Shown: positions 20,519-30,167 of the stretch, piece after piece | Numbering within the stretch: the first letter of the stretch is position 1 | How the letters are laid out: every line of letters begins with the position of its first letter | DNA from: Phymatolithon calcareum | Taxonomy: Eukaryota > Rhodophyta > Florideophyceae > Hapalidiales | Reading direction: 5' to 3' | Length of the DNA: 64,000 nucleotides | Assembly: GCA_977006965.1 (NCBI GenBank) | Contig: OZ345371.1 | Coordinates: 2,108,001 to 2,172,000 of the forward strand | Translations under genes and position numbers: made by a program | The notes under the pieces: model-generated | What the model was told of the DNA's origin: nothing | Seen by the model: only the letters and a program-made list of their open reading frames with translations | The model's database searches: none

Positions 20519-22863
20519 CAGGGGTAGGAGCAATATAATTGGAATTAATTGGAAAAAAATCGTACACCAAAATATATATTGCAATTATTCTTCCCACGAA
20601 AATTAAAAATTGCTATTGCTATTCTTTGTATTAGCAATAATTGCAATAATGCCAATTAATTGCCGATTTCTCCCTGTTTTTACATCCCTCTATTACGTGG
20701 ACCCTCTGCACGCTCGAACAGCCTGGGAGACTAGATTCTGATCCCAAAATCCGCTGTTCACTTTCAAAAACAAAAGTGACTCGAAAAACACGGGTTCTAG
20801 CCTGGAACATTGATCAGGAAGGACATACTTCGCAAGACTCCAAAGTCGTTCTACTTCAGCAGTGGAAGCCAAAATAAAATCACAATTGATGTACTCGTCT
20901 TCACGTGAACTGTCGTCTCCAGCATTAAGTATGTCTTCAATGCCATCAGGAGCAATCCGTTGCGCAACATGATGATTCTCGTCTAATTCATGCAACAATC
21001 CTTGACAAGCATCACGCTCTTCAGCCGTCATAGTATGCGTCCTCCTTTGCTGTATTTTCACGACACCAGATTCAAAATGAGGATCTGATACAATGGCACT
21101 GGTTGCAGAAATGTTCTGCGTTCCGAGTCCGCAGCCTCCAAGTGGGCTCTGGTCGGTGTTAGCACAATTTTTCTGCTGAGAAACAAGCTGGATCAGTCCA
21201 TTCAGCATGGCTCGCCCCTTCGCAAGGCGAATTCCCTGCTCCTGAAGTTTCTTGGTTACCTTGTTTATAACTTCAAACATGCGAGTGTACCTTTGCACAC
21301 GACGTGCAAAGCTTGCACTGTCATTGAGGATCAAGTCACAGTCCGGATTGTTACTGATCTCAGAAAGCTGTGGGCGAATCCTAAGGAATCGTTCAAACAT
21401 GTAAAACAATCCGGACCAGCGAGTCGTTTTTGGCTTGAGAGGTTTCAGATCAGTGAGGTTTCTAAGAGCAGCAGCGCTCTTGATCTTGCGCTTGGCTTGC
21501 AGCATAGTATCCTCGATACTTTCATTGACAGCTGACAAGTCATCGTCCGAGTTCACCCAGGCTTTCATTTCCAGGTTAAGCTTGTGATTATTGCATCCAA
21601 CGTGAGGAATATTGAGAAGATGCGCAACACGTTGATTCGAATTGCAGTTGTCGGCAATTTGGCATGTTGCAAATTTCCCAAGTTCCGTGTTGTAAAATTC
21701 TTGGAATATGTCGCGGAAGAACTGAACATGAGTTTCAGCGTTAAATTCTGTCGCTTCACTGTTCTCATCGGTTTGGTTAACCATAGGCGAAACCCCAAGC
21801 AAAGTAGTTTGCACCTTTTCGACGTTCTTCCACAAAGCGTTACCGTGCACATTGACTCTCTTCATGTAAACAGCAAACACGCCCATGTAGTGCATACCAT
21901 TTTCCGTCCAGCCATCATGCATGATTGCCTTTCTTCCCGGCCAGCTCTTTTGAAATTTCTTTTTCGACAAGTTTTGTGAGCTCAAGTATTACCTCTTTCA
22001 CTTTCTTAGCTGAAAAAACAGAGGTATGCCTGGAAAATGCGCGTATAGTTTCGTCTTCAACCCATACGATAGGGAAGTTTTTGTTGACGATGAATTTAAT
22101 CCAATCGTACATAGCCTTGTCGGTGGGGTTAGACGAGACAGAAGACCAAAACCTTGAGATTGCACCGCCGTTTTCCAGAGCTATTTTTCTGGCTTCAAAA
22201 AGGGACTCCTTAAGTGCTTCTTCTTCATAACATGATTTCAAGTGGCTCGGGGGGTTAGTAAAACCAGTACCGACTACTGACTTCATGATAGTCCTGCATC
22301 CCTCCGAGGGGCAACTCCATGAGTGCTTCTGCTTTCCATTTTCGATCTGGATCCCGAGATAGTGTCCACCCTCGCTTGGACTTTCCCAACTCAGAATCTC
22401 TTCGACTAGCTCCTTTGCTCCAACTTCCAGCTCCGTGATAGTAGTGGAACTGGTTTTGAGCTTCTTCGCGGTTGACTTCATAGCTGAGCTTCTGAAATCC
22501 TCTTTAAAGTCAATTGTAGCTGATAATGAGCTGAAAATGACACAGATGACTGCAATATGTATAGCAGGCGGTTTGCAAAACTAGAATCTTAGTAGACCGG
22601 CAGGTGAGGGTCGTCTGGTGATAGTCGCCGAGCGATAGTCGCCAGGTACCAACAGAAGCATTCGTTTGTCTTGGTGCTAAACGGCAACAACAAAGAAGCA
22701 ATTAATTGGAATTAATTGGAGAATGTTCACGGCAACAAATAAATTATTGCAATTATTCAGAGAAGAAAAATTAATAATTGGAATTGGAGGATTTTCAAAA
22801 ATTAAGTATTGTATTTCACTAATTGCAATTAATTTTTTTCCAATTAATTTTATCGCACCCCTG
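20519..22863 (-). mobile_element. hAT2: nearly complete hAT transposon, 2345 bp
   Basis: Ends are CAGGGGTAGGAGC on the left and, inverted, CAGGGGTGCGAT on the right, with AATTAATTGGAAAAAAA shared subterminally. A perfect 8 bp TSD TGCACCCT lies at 20511-20518 and 22864-22871. It inserted into the QGAPQ motif of the antisense host LINE. It encodes one transposase gene that is intact apart from a frameshift. Confidence 0.9.
20693..22481 (-). pseudogene. hAT transposase (hAT2), one frameshift
   Basis: Two overlapping frames: 22481-21915 (188 aa) and 21985-20693 (430 aa). The first holds a zinc-finger-like segment (WSCPSEGC...PSHLKSC) and an N-terminal helical region. The second starts within GRKAIMHDGWTENGMHYMGV, the hAT RNase-H-like core, and ends with the dimerisation motif VERLWSLAKYVLPDQCSR...FESLLFLKVN. 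The reading frame must shift near 21940-21980, at the AGKKG/PGRKA overlap. Otherwise no stop is seen, so this is the least damaged DNA transposon in the window. Length (about 600 aa) is normal for the family. Confidence 0.85.
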
Positions 22864-22871
22864 TGCACCCT

Positions 22872-24880
22872 GTACCCTAAAAACAACTTCTCGGCATCTC
22901 CAATTCTTGAAACTCACGAGGGTGACAGAAATGCCTCGGCCTTGGCGACACTCTCGGTCTGCTCGATGAAGACGGAGCTAAGAAGATGAACAAATGGCGA
23001 TTTTTATGTAAAACAATTGGGGCACCTTTGCAACTTTCAGACTTGCGTCTAGAGTTAAATGCGGTTAGAATTTGCGACCCAGTATGATAGGATAAACGCC
23101 GGCATACGCCGACACCAGAGTTGCTTGGCATTGCATCCAGAACAAAAAGCGGGAGAACCCCCGATCGGTCTGGACAGCGAAAAAGGAGAAACAGCGAGGC
23201 AGAAGACAAGCACAGCGGAGCGGATCCACGCGATCCTAATCAACCGACGATAGGTGCTCCGATCCGCGGGTTTTCCTCCGAAAATGGAGACCGACAACGT
23301 CGGTGACGATAAAGGCGGGACAAATCGGTCCAAACGAAATTCGACACCCGCGGCGGAAGAAACATTACCAATTATTTTGACCCGAAGTATGAAACAACAA
23401 GCACTTGCCCCGAAGTCTCCACTGTCCGCCGCCATCCGCGCGAGACTTGCCCGAAAGGCAACCTCCTGAACCACTCCGTCACCTGACAATTGGACCAATT
23501 AAAACAAGAGCATGAAAGGACGCAACAATACTATCCCAATGTCGAGTTGTCCCCAAAACAGAAAACAGATGAAGTAAAATGCAGCCCGAACTATGACCAA
23601 AGAAAAACGAAACGAAAAGAAGACAACAAATACGAATCGAGCGAACACTTAGTCCACCATTCATCTGATGAAGACCCAACTATGCCCTGGAAATCTCTGA
23701 AGAACCTCCAGAAGCAGAATCAAGCACGAAAAACCCATCACGAAACCAGAAGCCCAAGCGACGAAGACCAAATCAGCTCCCCTCCCCGAAAGGTAAGCAA
23801 AATCTATCCCTCCCAAGTCCTAAGCGCCAAAACATTGCCGACGGCAGAAGAAGGCGAGCTTTCGTTACTCTAGCCTCGACAACACACAATCGCGCCCAAA
23901 ATCCTATTGTCATTGCCAGTGGCAAACAGAACACAAGTCCATATATCCGAATGGAAGTTGAGATTCATATCTATCCGGAAAAGTGTCCTATGCCCCGCTG
24001 GGGGCTTCTTCGCGGGATTTCACTCGGCCAATCTTATCGCAAATCCTATTCCCGACCGTTTTGGATTGCGCGCACAAGTTCCGGACTAGGTAGCAACCGA
24101 AGCACAGTAGTGCGATTCACCGGTTCGCTGCGCGACTTGCCCCAAGGAGCTTGCTACGGGCCACAGAAGTGATCGCAGGCAGAGGCTCTGCTTTCCAATC
24201 ACCCGCCGCCGACGTGGCACTTGTAATCATTGGGAGTGAAAAGAAAAGATTGGTTTTATCTTAAAAAGGGGTGATCTCTCTCTGATACGATGCCTCAGTC
24301 TGTGATGCAATCAGGATCGCGGCTTAGATAAGGGCGGGGCGAGCAATTGCAAATCCTGCAAAAAGGGGGGCACTAGCCGAGACTAGACAAATAGTTCGTT
24401 GAGTGCTAGTCGGTGTTTGTGATTAATCCGATGGTTCGTCTTGGAAGAGTCGCTCACCATACTGTGTTGACAGTGACAGTGGGTAGATCGCAAGGAGCCG
24501 TTATAGATCTCCTAGATCCATAGTGATAATGCCTTTCATTACACCCCTGCATCATTGCGCATCTACACACTGTGGCTTTACGACACTGCTGCCACAACCA
24601 TCAGCAGCATGGCGGCCATTTCCAGCTCTGACGTATCTCTACTTAAGCCGGACACTGCGAGCTTCAGAGCAGGAGGAATCGGCAGGTCTGCCCGCAGACA
24701 AATTCTCAATCGCACTCTTATCTTCGACTTTACGGGTGGCGGTTGGCCGCGAAGCCCCTTTGTTGTCGAAGACAGACCTTCGATCTTCGCACCATAGCGA
24801 AACGAGCTCGGGATTCCGATATTTTTCTTTTCCACCCGCCCACCCTTCCGTTTTCGTTAGCTATCGCACTGGACGTGCTA
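22872..24880. other. Largely unassigned region with unexplained short ORFs
   Basis: After about 23000 no element motif is readable. Plus-strand ORFs at 23254-23469 and 23490-23873 encode hydrophilic Lys/Glu/Ser-rich sequence (for example SPSDEDQISSPPRKVSK), which could be a retroelement ORF1 or chance. The phrase GCCGGCATACGCCGACACCA at about 23098 is shared with about 43222, suggesting a LINE-derived terminus. I assign no function. Confidence 0.35.
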
Positions 24881-25855
24881 AACACTAAGAAGATTTTCCT
24901 CTCCTGTATTGCATGCCCTCGCGCGCGGCACAGTTTCCCTTCGGTTGCTGCGAATGGACCCGTTCCAAAAAGGGCGTGCAGGAGGCATAGAAGGCACTCG
25001 GGAAGCAATAAGTCTCTCCGCCTAACTGCGCGTTGGGACATGGAACTGCGGCTGACGCAAAATCGATACAATCGATGAAGTGACAATCGAAAAGACTTGA
25101 AACAGGAAACATGATGAGAATGCCGGTAATCAACGAGTGAAATTCAGAAGGAAACCAATGACTGTATACAACGAGCGCTCTCCTATAATTACAAGAAACT
25201 GTATTCGGCCGATTCGCAAGATGGCAATACCGTTTCTTGTGTGCATTACCTTATATCGCTGAATTTGCCATTTGCGCGCGAGTCTCAATCTTAGGAATAC
25301 CAACTTTAAGGTACTGAATTGGAGCACCACGGAAGCTTAGACATTATTATGTTTTTCCTTGTGCTCTTCACAAAACAGTATAAAAGCCGTCGAACTCAGC
25401 TATTGAAACAATCATCGCAGTTTGCGTTACAACGATACCGAGGGATAAAGTCTTTGACTTTGGACCTCGACGAGAACACACCGGACCCAAAGTTGCTCAT
25501 CGCCAGAAACCCTAGCCGTTTGTTCAAGATTGAGCCGACTATTAAGTTTCTCGTTCCGGAAAAACATAGCCGATCTCAATAACAAGCTCGTGACAGCGGG
25601 ACCTCTCCAACATCACGATGAGCCTCTGCAAGAATAGAACTGGCTTAGACAAATTCTTAGAAATGGGCGAGCGGCTCCTCGTCCGCCAGGTGCTGCTCAA
25701 ATGCGTCAAACCAGCACCAGAGTATATCTTCGGTGACGTATCTGAACTAGACGTGCACGGCGCAGTCAAACTCGCTAACGAAAGAATAGAATGGAAGAAT
25801 CTTGACCCCTAGAATCGCTGCTAGCCCCGTAACGGGAAAAGTCAAAATGAATGAA
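24880..25855 (+). mobile_element. L-E2: diverged LINE 3' region
   Basis: 24890-25040 matches the minus strand of 1510-1640 (GTTGCTGCGAATGGACCCGT). 25618-25812 encodes CVKPAPEYIFGDVSELDVHG...ERIEWKN, the counterpart of the L-E1 coding end. It is followed by CGCTGCTAGCCCCGTAACGG and a short AATGAATGAAAATG tail. The part between (about 25050-25600) does not match L-E1 and may be another insertion. Confidence 0.5.
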
Positions 25856-26204
25856 AATGGGCTCTGCGAAAAGTTCTGGTATGACTGTCCTCGGGTCGAT
25901 GGCACCCGAGGGATCCAAAGGGGAGGGAGGATGTTTCCTGATCCTGGAAATGAGGTGCTGCGAATGGTACACGCCTCTGGGGGTTCAGCTCAGCAGTACT
26001 GAGAAAGCTTTCACTTCCGAAGTTATGGGCTCGGATTCAGACTCAACTAAACATCTTCAGATTACGGCAATTTAAGTGGGAAGAATCTTCGCTAAGTAGA
26101 TATTTATTTTAGAAAAGTTAATTTTTGCTTCTGACTGGATTACATTTCGTCTAATTTTCTTCTTGAAGAAGAATAAATTTAAACAAAGCGTCCACTTCTT
26201 CTGC
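25856..26204. other. Unassigned stretch
   Basis: Short ORFs only; nothing is recognised. Confidence 0.3.
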
Positions 26205-26425
26205 TTCTTCTTCAGACGAAGAGAAAGAAATGGGAGCTTTTATTTAAAAGTTACCAACGCATCTGCAACGCTTGGGGTAATTTTGCTAAGGCCGTACGGC
26301 CACGGGCAGGTTATTTCTATATAGGACGTTTTGCATAGTCGCGTGCATCTCAATCTGGTGGAATAACAAAACCTACCTCTGGCCCATAATTGGGCCTCGA
26401 GGGGGAAAAGTATTCCACAAAACTG
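26205..26425 (-). mobile_element. L-B5: antisense LINE 3' end
   Basis: The minus strand has the hairpin GGCCCAATTATGGGCC (about 26380-26395), then GCAGATGCGTTGGTAACTTT, TAAATAAAA and a CTT-rich tail ending near 26205. TSDs are unclear. Confidence 0.7.
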
Positions 26426-28200
26426 GGTCACGCATGTTCTACGGGGAGTGGACCGGATGAATTCACGTTTCGGCCGCAGTCTTGCCTGCTTGAAACGTGG
26501 CAAGGATTCCGTGAAGTGCATGACACTGTTGCTTAATTTTCGTCTTAGCTTCCCGAGCAGATGCTGTCAGCGAAACTCCCATGGCTCTATTTGGCACAGT
26601 CTCATTAGTCTTCTCCAGTGCCCCGCTGCCCACGTCCCGAATAGTATCGTTGCAATGTTCTTCTGAATTTTCACTGCTGCTTTCGATAGACCCATTTTGT
26701 TGGATTTCATATGCGCAGAGTACTCATATATCCGCCTAATAAAAGCTTTGAAGAGCCTGATGCTCTTTTCGGTGCTGTATACTCTTCTTCTCATGCATAG
26801 GCTGCTCATGAGCTGTACATTAGCGCTTGCGCTTTTGAATCGCTCCAGAACCCTGTCGTCCCGAGATATTATGCAGTTCGTCGTATTTCAACTCCTCGTC
26901 TGCCAGTATGGTGGGTTTTCCGATTCTTCGACGTGACAGAAGAAGAAGTGAAGATTTTTATTACAGTGTTACCAACGCATCTGCAGACGCTTGGGGCAAC
27001 ACTTCTGATGAGCCACGAGGACTCAACTCAGAGCCCAGAGGCTCCATTTCGCATAAAAACGGCTATAGTCAGCAAAATTAGAAAACCTACCTCTGATCTC
27101 AACGGAGAGATCTCGAGGGGGAAAATCATTTCACTGCAATGGCCACGCAGAGCATCGTATCGTGTGAACGTGCGGAAAGGAAAATTTTATGACGTCCGAG
27201 GTCGTTCCCCGCGCCGAAGCAAGTTTACCGACGTCCCGGGTCCGCGTGCCGCGCCGATCTTCAGGACTTACTCTCGCTCTTCGACGTGACAGTACGACTG
27301 AAGATGTTCTGGTCGCCCACGTCATTCGATAGACCCGTGCCCATTCGGAGCATTCCTGGGGCATTTTCTGTAAGTCTTCCTCGTTCTTTGCCATTGGCAT
27401 GAGACCGTCGGCAAACATGTTCAAACGAAGATTCGCGTTAGAATCATTGAGGTTAATGGCCGTGACTCTTTCTGCCAGGGTATCCATGAGGATGTTGAAA
27501 AATATAGGGCTAATGGGAGATCCTTGAGGGACTCCGCGCTCCCTGGTCGCTTGAATTCTTCCTGTGTCGTTCATAGAAGTGAATGCAGTCTTCTGGAGCG
27601 AGGAGGAAGCAAGCAATGCAACATTTGCTGATATTACGAGGTCAATTTCTCCCATAAGCTCCTCTCTTGGGACTCGTTTGTATACTGACTTTAGGTCTAG
27701 CACGGCTTTTTGTGCACCTTCCTTCTCTCACGGCTACTGTGTAGCGGAGGAGGGCCCTTTACTAGTCTTTTCTGGACTGGAAGCCCATTTGGGATCTGCG
27801 GAAGCCATATTCCTTCGGGACAAGTTTGTCCACTGCTGATTCATATATTTTGCAAGCGTGCGATAATAGAGAAATCGGTCTGTAGCATTTTGGTGAGCTT
27901 GGGTCTCCTTTCTTGAATATTAGAAGCACCAGTGGCTTATTCCAATCTTGAGGTCGGCAGCTGAGCTGGTCGGCTTTGTGATCGTGGCCAGCAGGAAGCT
28001 ATAGCTATCCTCTGGGTGGCTACCAACGCTTCGGAGTAAATGCCATCCGGTCCAGCTGCTTTTCCCCTCCGGGCACGTCTTCGGGTGCTCTTGAGCTCTC
28101 GTTTTGTTGCACTCTCAGGGTCGGCAAAGTAGTCGGCACTCGCTCTCGCCAATTGTGGCTTGCTTGAGACGCGATCCTTTACTTTTTTAATGCAATTTTT
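26426..28200 (-). pseudogene. LINE reverse transcriptase, antisense, interrupted by L-B4
   Basis: Minus-strand blocks in order: GKAAGPDGIYSEAL (about 28070), LDLKSVYKRVPREELM (about 27690), GVPQGSPISPIFFNILMD (about 27520) and NMFADGLMPMAKN (about 27410; FADG for FADD). A 338 bp insertion follows, and the thumb/C-terminal part resumes (RRIYEYSAHMKSNKMG, about 26710). The mutated active site and frameshifts make it dead. The finger domain is missing between 27.7 and 27.95 kb. Confidence 0.75.
26940..27277 (-). mobile_element. L-B4: 338 bp copy with a 15 bp target duplication
   Basis: TSD TCTTCGACGTGACAG at 26925-26939 and 27278-27292. The minus strand carries the same 3' region as L-B2 (hairpin GATCTC-loop-GAGATC, then the conserved GCAGATGCGTTGGTAAC terminus and (TTC)n). 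It starts about 95 bp further into the element than L-B2, showing independent 5' truncation. Confidence 0.9.
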
Positions 28201-28300
28201 TATAAAGCCCCACAGGCATACGAATATACGGGTAAGGCTTCCTCAGGTGCTACCCTCACCAAGGTGGTTCTACTCTGATGTCTGGTATTCTATCTGAGCC
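28195..28300 (-). mobile_element. L-F1: short LINE 3' end
   Basis: AAGCCCCACAG...CGAATATACGGGTAAGGCTTCCTCA matches the 3' ends at about 28660-28715 and about 58045-58095. Confidence 0.55.
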
Positions 28301-28439
28301 CCTAGCATGTACTCGGTTGTTTTTGATAGCTCTGCGATCCTTTACTGCTGCGATGAGCGGTGCCTTTTAAGCTATCGGATTCCCCAACCTCTAGCTGGGG
28401 GATGCATATCACACCCCACGACTACGGACACTATCATAT

Positions 28440-28620
28440 CACAGTTAGGTCTAACGGCTACCTCGATACGCACGTGCGATTCAGTAACCCAACTTGGCGT
28501 TCTCTTGGGCCTCCCCGCCTGTGGTGTCAGTTCTAACACTGTCTGGGCTAACGGTTACCGCGATACGCACGTGCGAGTCAGTGACCCAACTTGGCGATCT
28601 CTTAGTGCCTCCCATCTTGT
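28440..28620. repeat. Direct repeat, about 65 bp units
   Basis: CGATACGCACGTGCGA...CAGT-A/G-ACCCAACTTGGCG occurs at about 28474-28515 and again at about 28560-28605, each preceded by CTAACGGCTACC or CTAACGGTTACC. The core CGCACGTGCG is palindromic. Confidence 0.65.
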
Positions 28621-28624
28621 GATA

Positions 28625-29860
28625 ATTTCGACTTTTTTTTTTTTTTCCTTTCAAGTTTATTTAAAAGCCCCACAGACTTCCGAAGATATGGGCAAGGCTT
28701 CCTCTGATGCTACCTACCTTTGTGTAGCTCACAAAACGTCCACCAGAATGGCGGACGGGAAAACTCAGGACTCAAAGTAGTCCTATTTCAGTCCTCTACG
28801 GGATTGTTGGTGCTTGGTCTCGACCACTTTTTGTCTTGCCTTCTGCGGATTAATACAAGCCTTCTTCGGTCTCCATGCGTTCTATGAGTGTCTTGCTAAA
28901 TAGTAAGAGCTCATCCAGCGCCTTTTCTGTTTCCAGTCGTTTTTCTCCTTCAAGTTCGTACCCTGCTAACGTGCGTTCAAGGGTTTCCATATGCTCTCTG
29001 GCTCTGGTGCCGAATTCTTCAGTCATACTTGTTGTTGACACCTGTGGGAATCTGCCGCAGGCATACTGCAGCGCTAGTTGTCTGTGCTTCACCTTGGGGA
29101 ACTTGAGGATTGCCGGCAATTCTCTTGTCTTGTCGTACGGTATCTTTCTTTTCCGCTTCGATTCTAGGCGGTCTCCTTCCATTTCCAGAAATTTCGATCG
29201 AAGTGTTTGCGACGATTGGTTCGTTTGGATATGCTTTACAGCTTCACCGAACGGCTCTCTGGTCTCCATCGCGGCGATATCTTTCCTCGTGTACTGCCAT
29301 TCATGGTTGTTTCTTCTTTCGGGCACTTCATTTGAATACATACGTTCTTTCGCCTTGTTCCTTCTCAGCATTTTGAAGGCCAAGATTTCTCGTCGATGTG
29401 CGGCCGCCTGGATCCGGCACAGGAGACGGAGCCTATCCGTCCTTCCTCGGGCCAGTGGCCCGAATACTTGATTGAAGAATGCGATTATTTCGACTGTCGG
29501 GTCTGTCCGTTAATAAGAGCTGACATTTGCGGATGTCCAACCGACCTGGTCTCTCTCTAGGATCTCCCTAAGTCTTTTGCTGTCAGTGTCTTTCTTTGCC
29601 TTCTTGTTTCGCCATTGACCGAGCTCACATTGCAAGCCACTGTCTTGTTCGACAGCAAGAGACATAAACTGCAGTTTCAGATTGCCAGTGAGATGGCACA
29701 GTTTTAGTGGTCGTGTGACTTGGCATTTCCCCGGTTCTATGGCTGTTTCTCGGGGGTCCTTGAGCTCTCCTGTTAGATCAACTGCCCTTTCCGTCGAGTC
29801 TAGAGGCATGCCTTCGCAGCAATTCGTCTGGGCCCTCCTCTTCTTCATTTGAATTAAAAA
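28625..29860 (-). pseudogene. L-F2: LINE C-terminal ORF and poly(A)-tailed 3' end
   Basis: The frame 29383-28850 is rich in charged helices and includes KHRQLALQYACGRFPQVSTT, a C-terminal motif shared with the host LINE of nest 1 (HRQLALQYICGRFPQ). The upstream frame 29848-29510 is probably part of the same element. The 3' end reads TTTAAATAAACTTGAAAGG and then a run of A on the minus strand (plus-strand T-run at about 28630-28645). RT motifs are absent, so this is a 5'-truncated copy. Confidence 0.6.
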
Positions 29861-30030
29861 TTTTCATCTTTTTTCGAGAAGTCTGTTGGAGTTGAGGAGG
29901 ATAGATCTTCAGTGCATGCTCTTCTGGTCGCCCTGGTCATCTTTTTACCTTTCTGTCAAGAATCTGTTTGAATCCGGTTCAATTTCTATTGGAATGGATT
30001 GAAACTGGACAAATCCTTCCAGCCCTATCT

Positions 30031-30141
30031 TCAGGACAGAATCTAGCCAAAACCCCTTGGCCTTAGGAAAGTTGCCCCGAGCGTCAGCAGATGCGTTGGT
30101 AACTTTTAAATAAAAATCTACCTTTCTTCTTCTTCTTCTTC
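30031..30141 (+). mobile_element. L-B6: 111 bp LINE 3' end
   Basis: TSD TTCCAGCCCTATCT at 30017-30030 and 30142-30155. It contains CCTTAGGAAAGTTGCCCCGA, GCGTCAGCAGATGCGTTGGT and a (TTC)n tail. It lies just outside the left edge of duplication copy 2. Confidence 0.9.
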
Positions 30142-30167
30142 TTCCAGCCCTATCTCTACTTTCGTAC

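Larger units (their letters stand above)
15244..23000 (-). mobile_element. Host LINE of nest 1, antisense, split by L-B3 and hAT2
   Basis: Pieces of one minus-strand LINE can be rejoined. The first piece (about 23000-22872) runs into GAPQRSPLSPSLYNIFMD at 20518-20460 once the hAT2 insertion is removed. Then follow an active-site block reading LFADEV (FADE instead of FADD) and KENSMKWNTK at about 20310. The latter rejoins KSEILE at about 16422 once L-B3 (16437-20292) is removed. Next come the thumb region (VTYLGVSLGPEGISDTKM, about 16300) and the C-terminal domain HRQLALQYICGRFPQ (about 15700). Several stops and frameshifts show it is dead. The 5' RT fingers and endonuclease are not seen; the 3' end is near 15244-15300. 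Confidence 0.8.

Noticed and set aside
23490-23873. A host regulatory protein gene
   Set aside because: The Lys/Glu/Ser-rich 127-codon frame has no domain, no partner gene and no conservation evidence within the window.
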